A stretch of 5,636 bases of DNA from Lysobacteraceae bacterium (GTDB lineage: Bacteria > Pseudomonadota > Gammaproteobacteria > Xanthomonadales > Xanthomonadaceae). The notes beneath the pieces were generated by a model. It was not told where the DNA came from, did not search any database, and was given only the letters and a program-made list of their open reading frames with translations. The stretch spans positions 1-5,636 of the forward strand of contig SEHC01000150.1 of assembly GCA_004173415.1 (NCBI GenBank), in the 5' to 3' direction. Made by a program: the position numbers and the translations under genes. This document shows, one piece after another, positions 4,738-5,636 of this stretch; position 1 is the stretch's first letter; every line of letters begins with the position of its first letter.

Positions 4738-5636
4738 ATGAGCACGGTGCGCCTGGAGGCGGTCAACAACAATCAAGCGGCGGGAACCCTGGTTCCGATG
4801 CAGCCGGCCTCGCAAGACATCTGGGACAAGAAGTACCGGCTCAAGACCAAGCAGGGCGACGCCCTGGATGCGGACATCGACGGCACCTACCAGCGCGTGG
4901 CCCGGGCCCTGGCCGATGCCGAACCCACCGCCGAGAAGCGCGCCTACTGGCACGAGCGCTTCGTCTGGGCTCTGCGCCGCGGGGCCATTCCCGCCGGCCG
5001 CATCACCTCCAACGCCGGCGCCCAGGAACACAAGCCGGCCACCAGCACGATCAACTGCACCGTGTCGGGCACCATCGAGGACTCGATGGACGGGATCCTG
5101 GACAAGGTCCACGAAGCCGGCCTGACCCTCAAGGCCGGCTGCGGCATCGGCTATGAATTCAGCACCCTGCGCCCGCGCGGCGCGTTCGTGGCCGGCGCCG
5201 GCGCCTACACCTCCGGGCCGATGTCCTTCATGGATATCTACGACAAGATGTGCTTCACCGTGTCCTCGGCCGGCGGCCGCCGCGGCGCGCAGATGGGCAC
5301 CTTCGACGTGTCCCACCCGGACGTGAAGGACTTCATCCGCGCCAAGCGCGAGGACGGTCGCCTGCGCCAGTTCAACCTGTCGCTGCTGATCACCGACGGC
5401 TTCATGGACGCGGTCGCCAACGACGGCGACTGGCCGCTGGTGTTCCCGGTCAACGCCAAGGAACGCGGCGAGATCGACCTGGACGCCGCCACCGAGGTGG
5501 TCTGGCGCGAGTGGCCCACGCACAAGAACTACATCAGCCGCGACGACGGCCTGGTCGCCTGCAAGATCTACGGCCACATCCGCGCCCGCCACCTGTGGGA
5601 CATGATCATGGTCTCGACGTACGACTACGCCGAGCC
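4738..5636 (+). CDS. nrdJ: Ribonucleotide reductase catalytic subunit, NrdJ type, N-terminal part
   Basis: The enzyme reduces ribonucleotides to deoxyribonucleotides for DNA synthesis in the cytoplasm. The 299 visible residues start with a short variable tail, then QDIWDKKYRLK (26-36) and the reductase N-terminal domain (about 45-95). The 10-stranded barrel begins near PATSTINCTVSG, whose Cys107 should be one of the two redox cysteines that reduce the substrate. GLTLKAGCGIGYEFS (128-142), the glycine-rich GAGAYTSGP (153-161) and SSAGGRRGAQMGTFDVSHPDV (split at 176-195) are strongly conserved family segments. No N-terminal ATP-cone is present. The thiyl-radical cysteine, its partner and the C-terminal tail lie beyond the edge. 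The sequence fits the adenosylcobalamin-dependent (class II, NrdJ) group. Some close relatives work as class I alpha subunits with a NrdB partner, and this cannot be settled here. Control by NrdR is indicated by the paired boxes upstream. The start is supported by a ribosome site. Confidence 0.93.
   Translation, partial: MSTVRLEAVNNNQAAGTLVPMQPASQDIWDKKYRLKTKQGDALDADIDGTYQRVARALADAEPTAEKRAYWHERFVWALRRGAIPAGRITSNAGAQEHKPATSTINCTVSGTIEDSMDGILDKVHEAGLTLKAGCGIGYEFSTLRPRGAFVAGAGAYTSGPMSFMDIYDKMCFTVSSAGGRRGAQMGTFDVSHPDVKDFIRAKREDGRLRQFNLSLLITDGFMDAVANDGDWPLVFPVNAKERGEIDLDAATEVVWREWPTHKNYISRDDGLVACKIYGHIRARHLWDMIMVSTYDYAE

Noticed and set aside
4561..5592. Long minus-strand open frame opposite the reductase
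   Set aside because: It is a shadow of the conserved reductase reading frame, and its product resembles no family.
1..5636. CRISPR arrays, insertion sequences, tRNA or rRNA genes, attachment sites
   Set aside because: No regularly spaced repeats, transposase-like products or tRNA-like cloverleaf sequences were seen on either strand.

Overview
The window is GC-rich throughout, with dense codon use and short intergenic gaps. The protein sequences and gene set suggest a gammaproteobacterium of the Xanthomonadaceae type (Lysobacter, Luteimonas, Xanthomonas or Stenotrophomonas relatives). This placement is inferred from protein resemblance and base composition; no rRNA or other taxonomic marker is present.

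The left three quarters (1-4202) is read from the minus strand. In transcription order it holds a periplasmic Do/HtrA-family serine protease with two PDZ domains (DegQ-like, 2760-4202) and then a compact run of four genes. These are a small tail-anchored DUF883/YqjD-ElaB-like protein (2290-2658), a two-helix YqjE-like membrane protein of the phage-holin 3_6 type (1732-2280), an unrecognised 170-aa protein in the position E. coli gives to YqjK (1223-1735), and an AI-2E/PerM-family multi-pass membrane protein (1-1143) that runs off the left edge. The first three are 9 bp apart or overlap by 4 bp (ATGA), so they are probably one transcript. The AI-2E gene follows after 79 bp that contain a strong hairpin. 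All five products concern the envelope or inner membrane.

On the right, a divergent plus-strand gene (4738 to the edge) encodes the N-terminal 299 residues of a ribonucleotide reductase catalytic subunit of the NrdJ (adenosylcobalamin-dependent) type. The 535-bp divergent intergenic region is the most informative non-coding part. It has a perfect TTGACA -35 element, then two palindromic sequences starting exactly 31 bp apart that fit tandem NrdR boxes, then an unusually long leader of about 290 nt with several hairpins and an A/T-rich patch just before the ribosome binding site. The reductase gene therefore appears to be controlled by the NrdR repressor. No cobalamin riboswitch was recognised.

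No mobile element, CRISPR array, tRNA or rRNA was seen. I do not see a clearly new system. The best leads are the NrdR operator pair with the long leader, the unknown third gene of the yqjD/yqjE-like cluster, and the GC hairpins before the protease and AI-2E genes.
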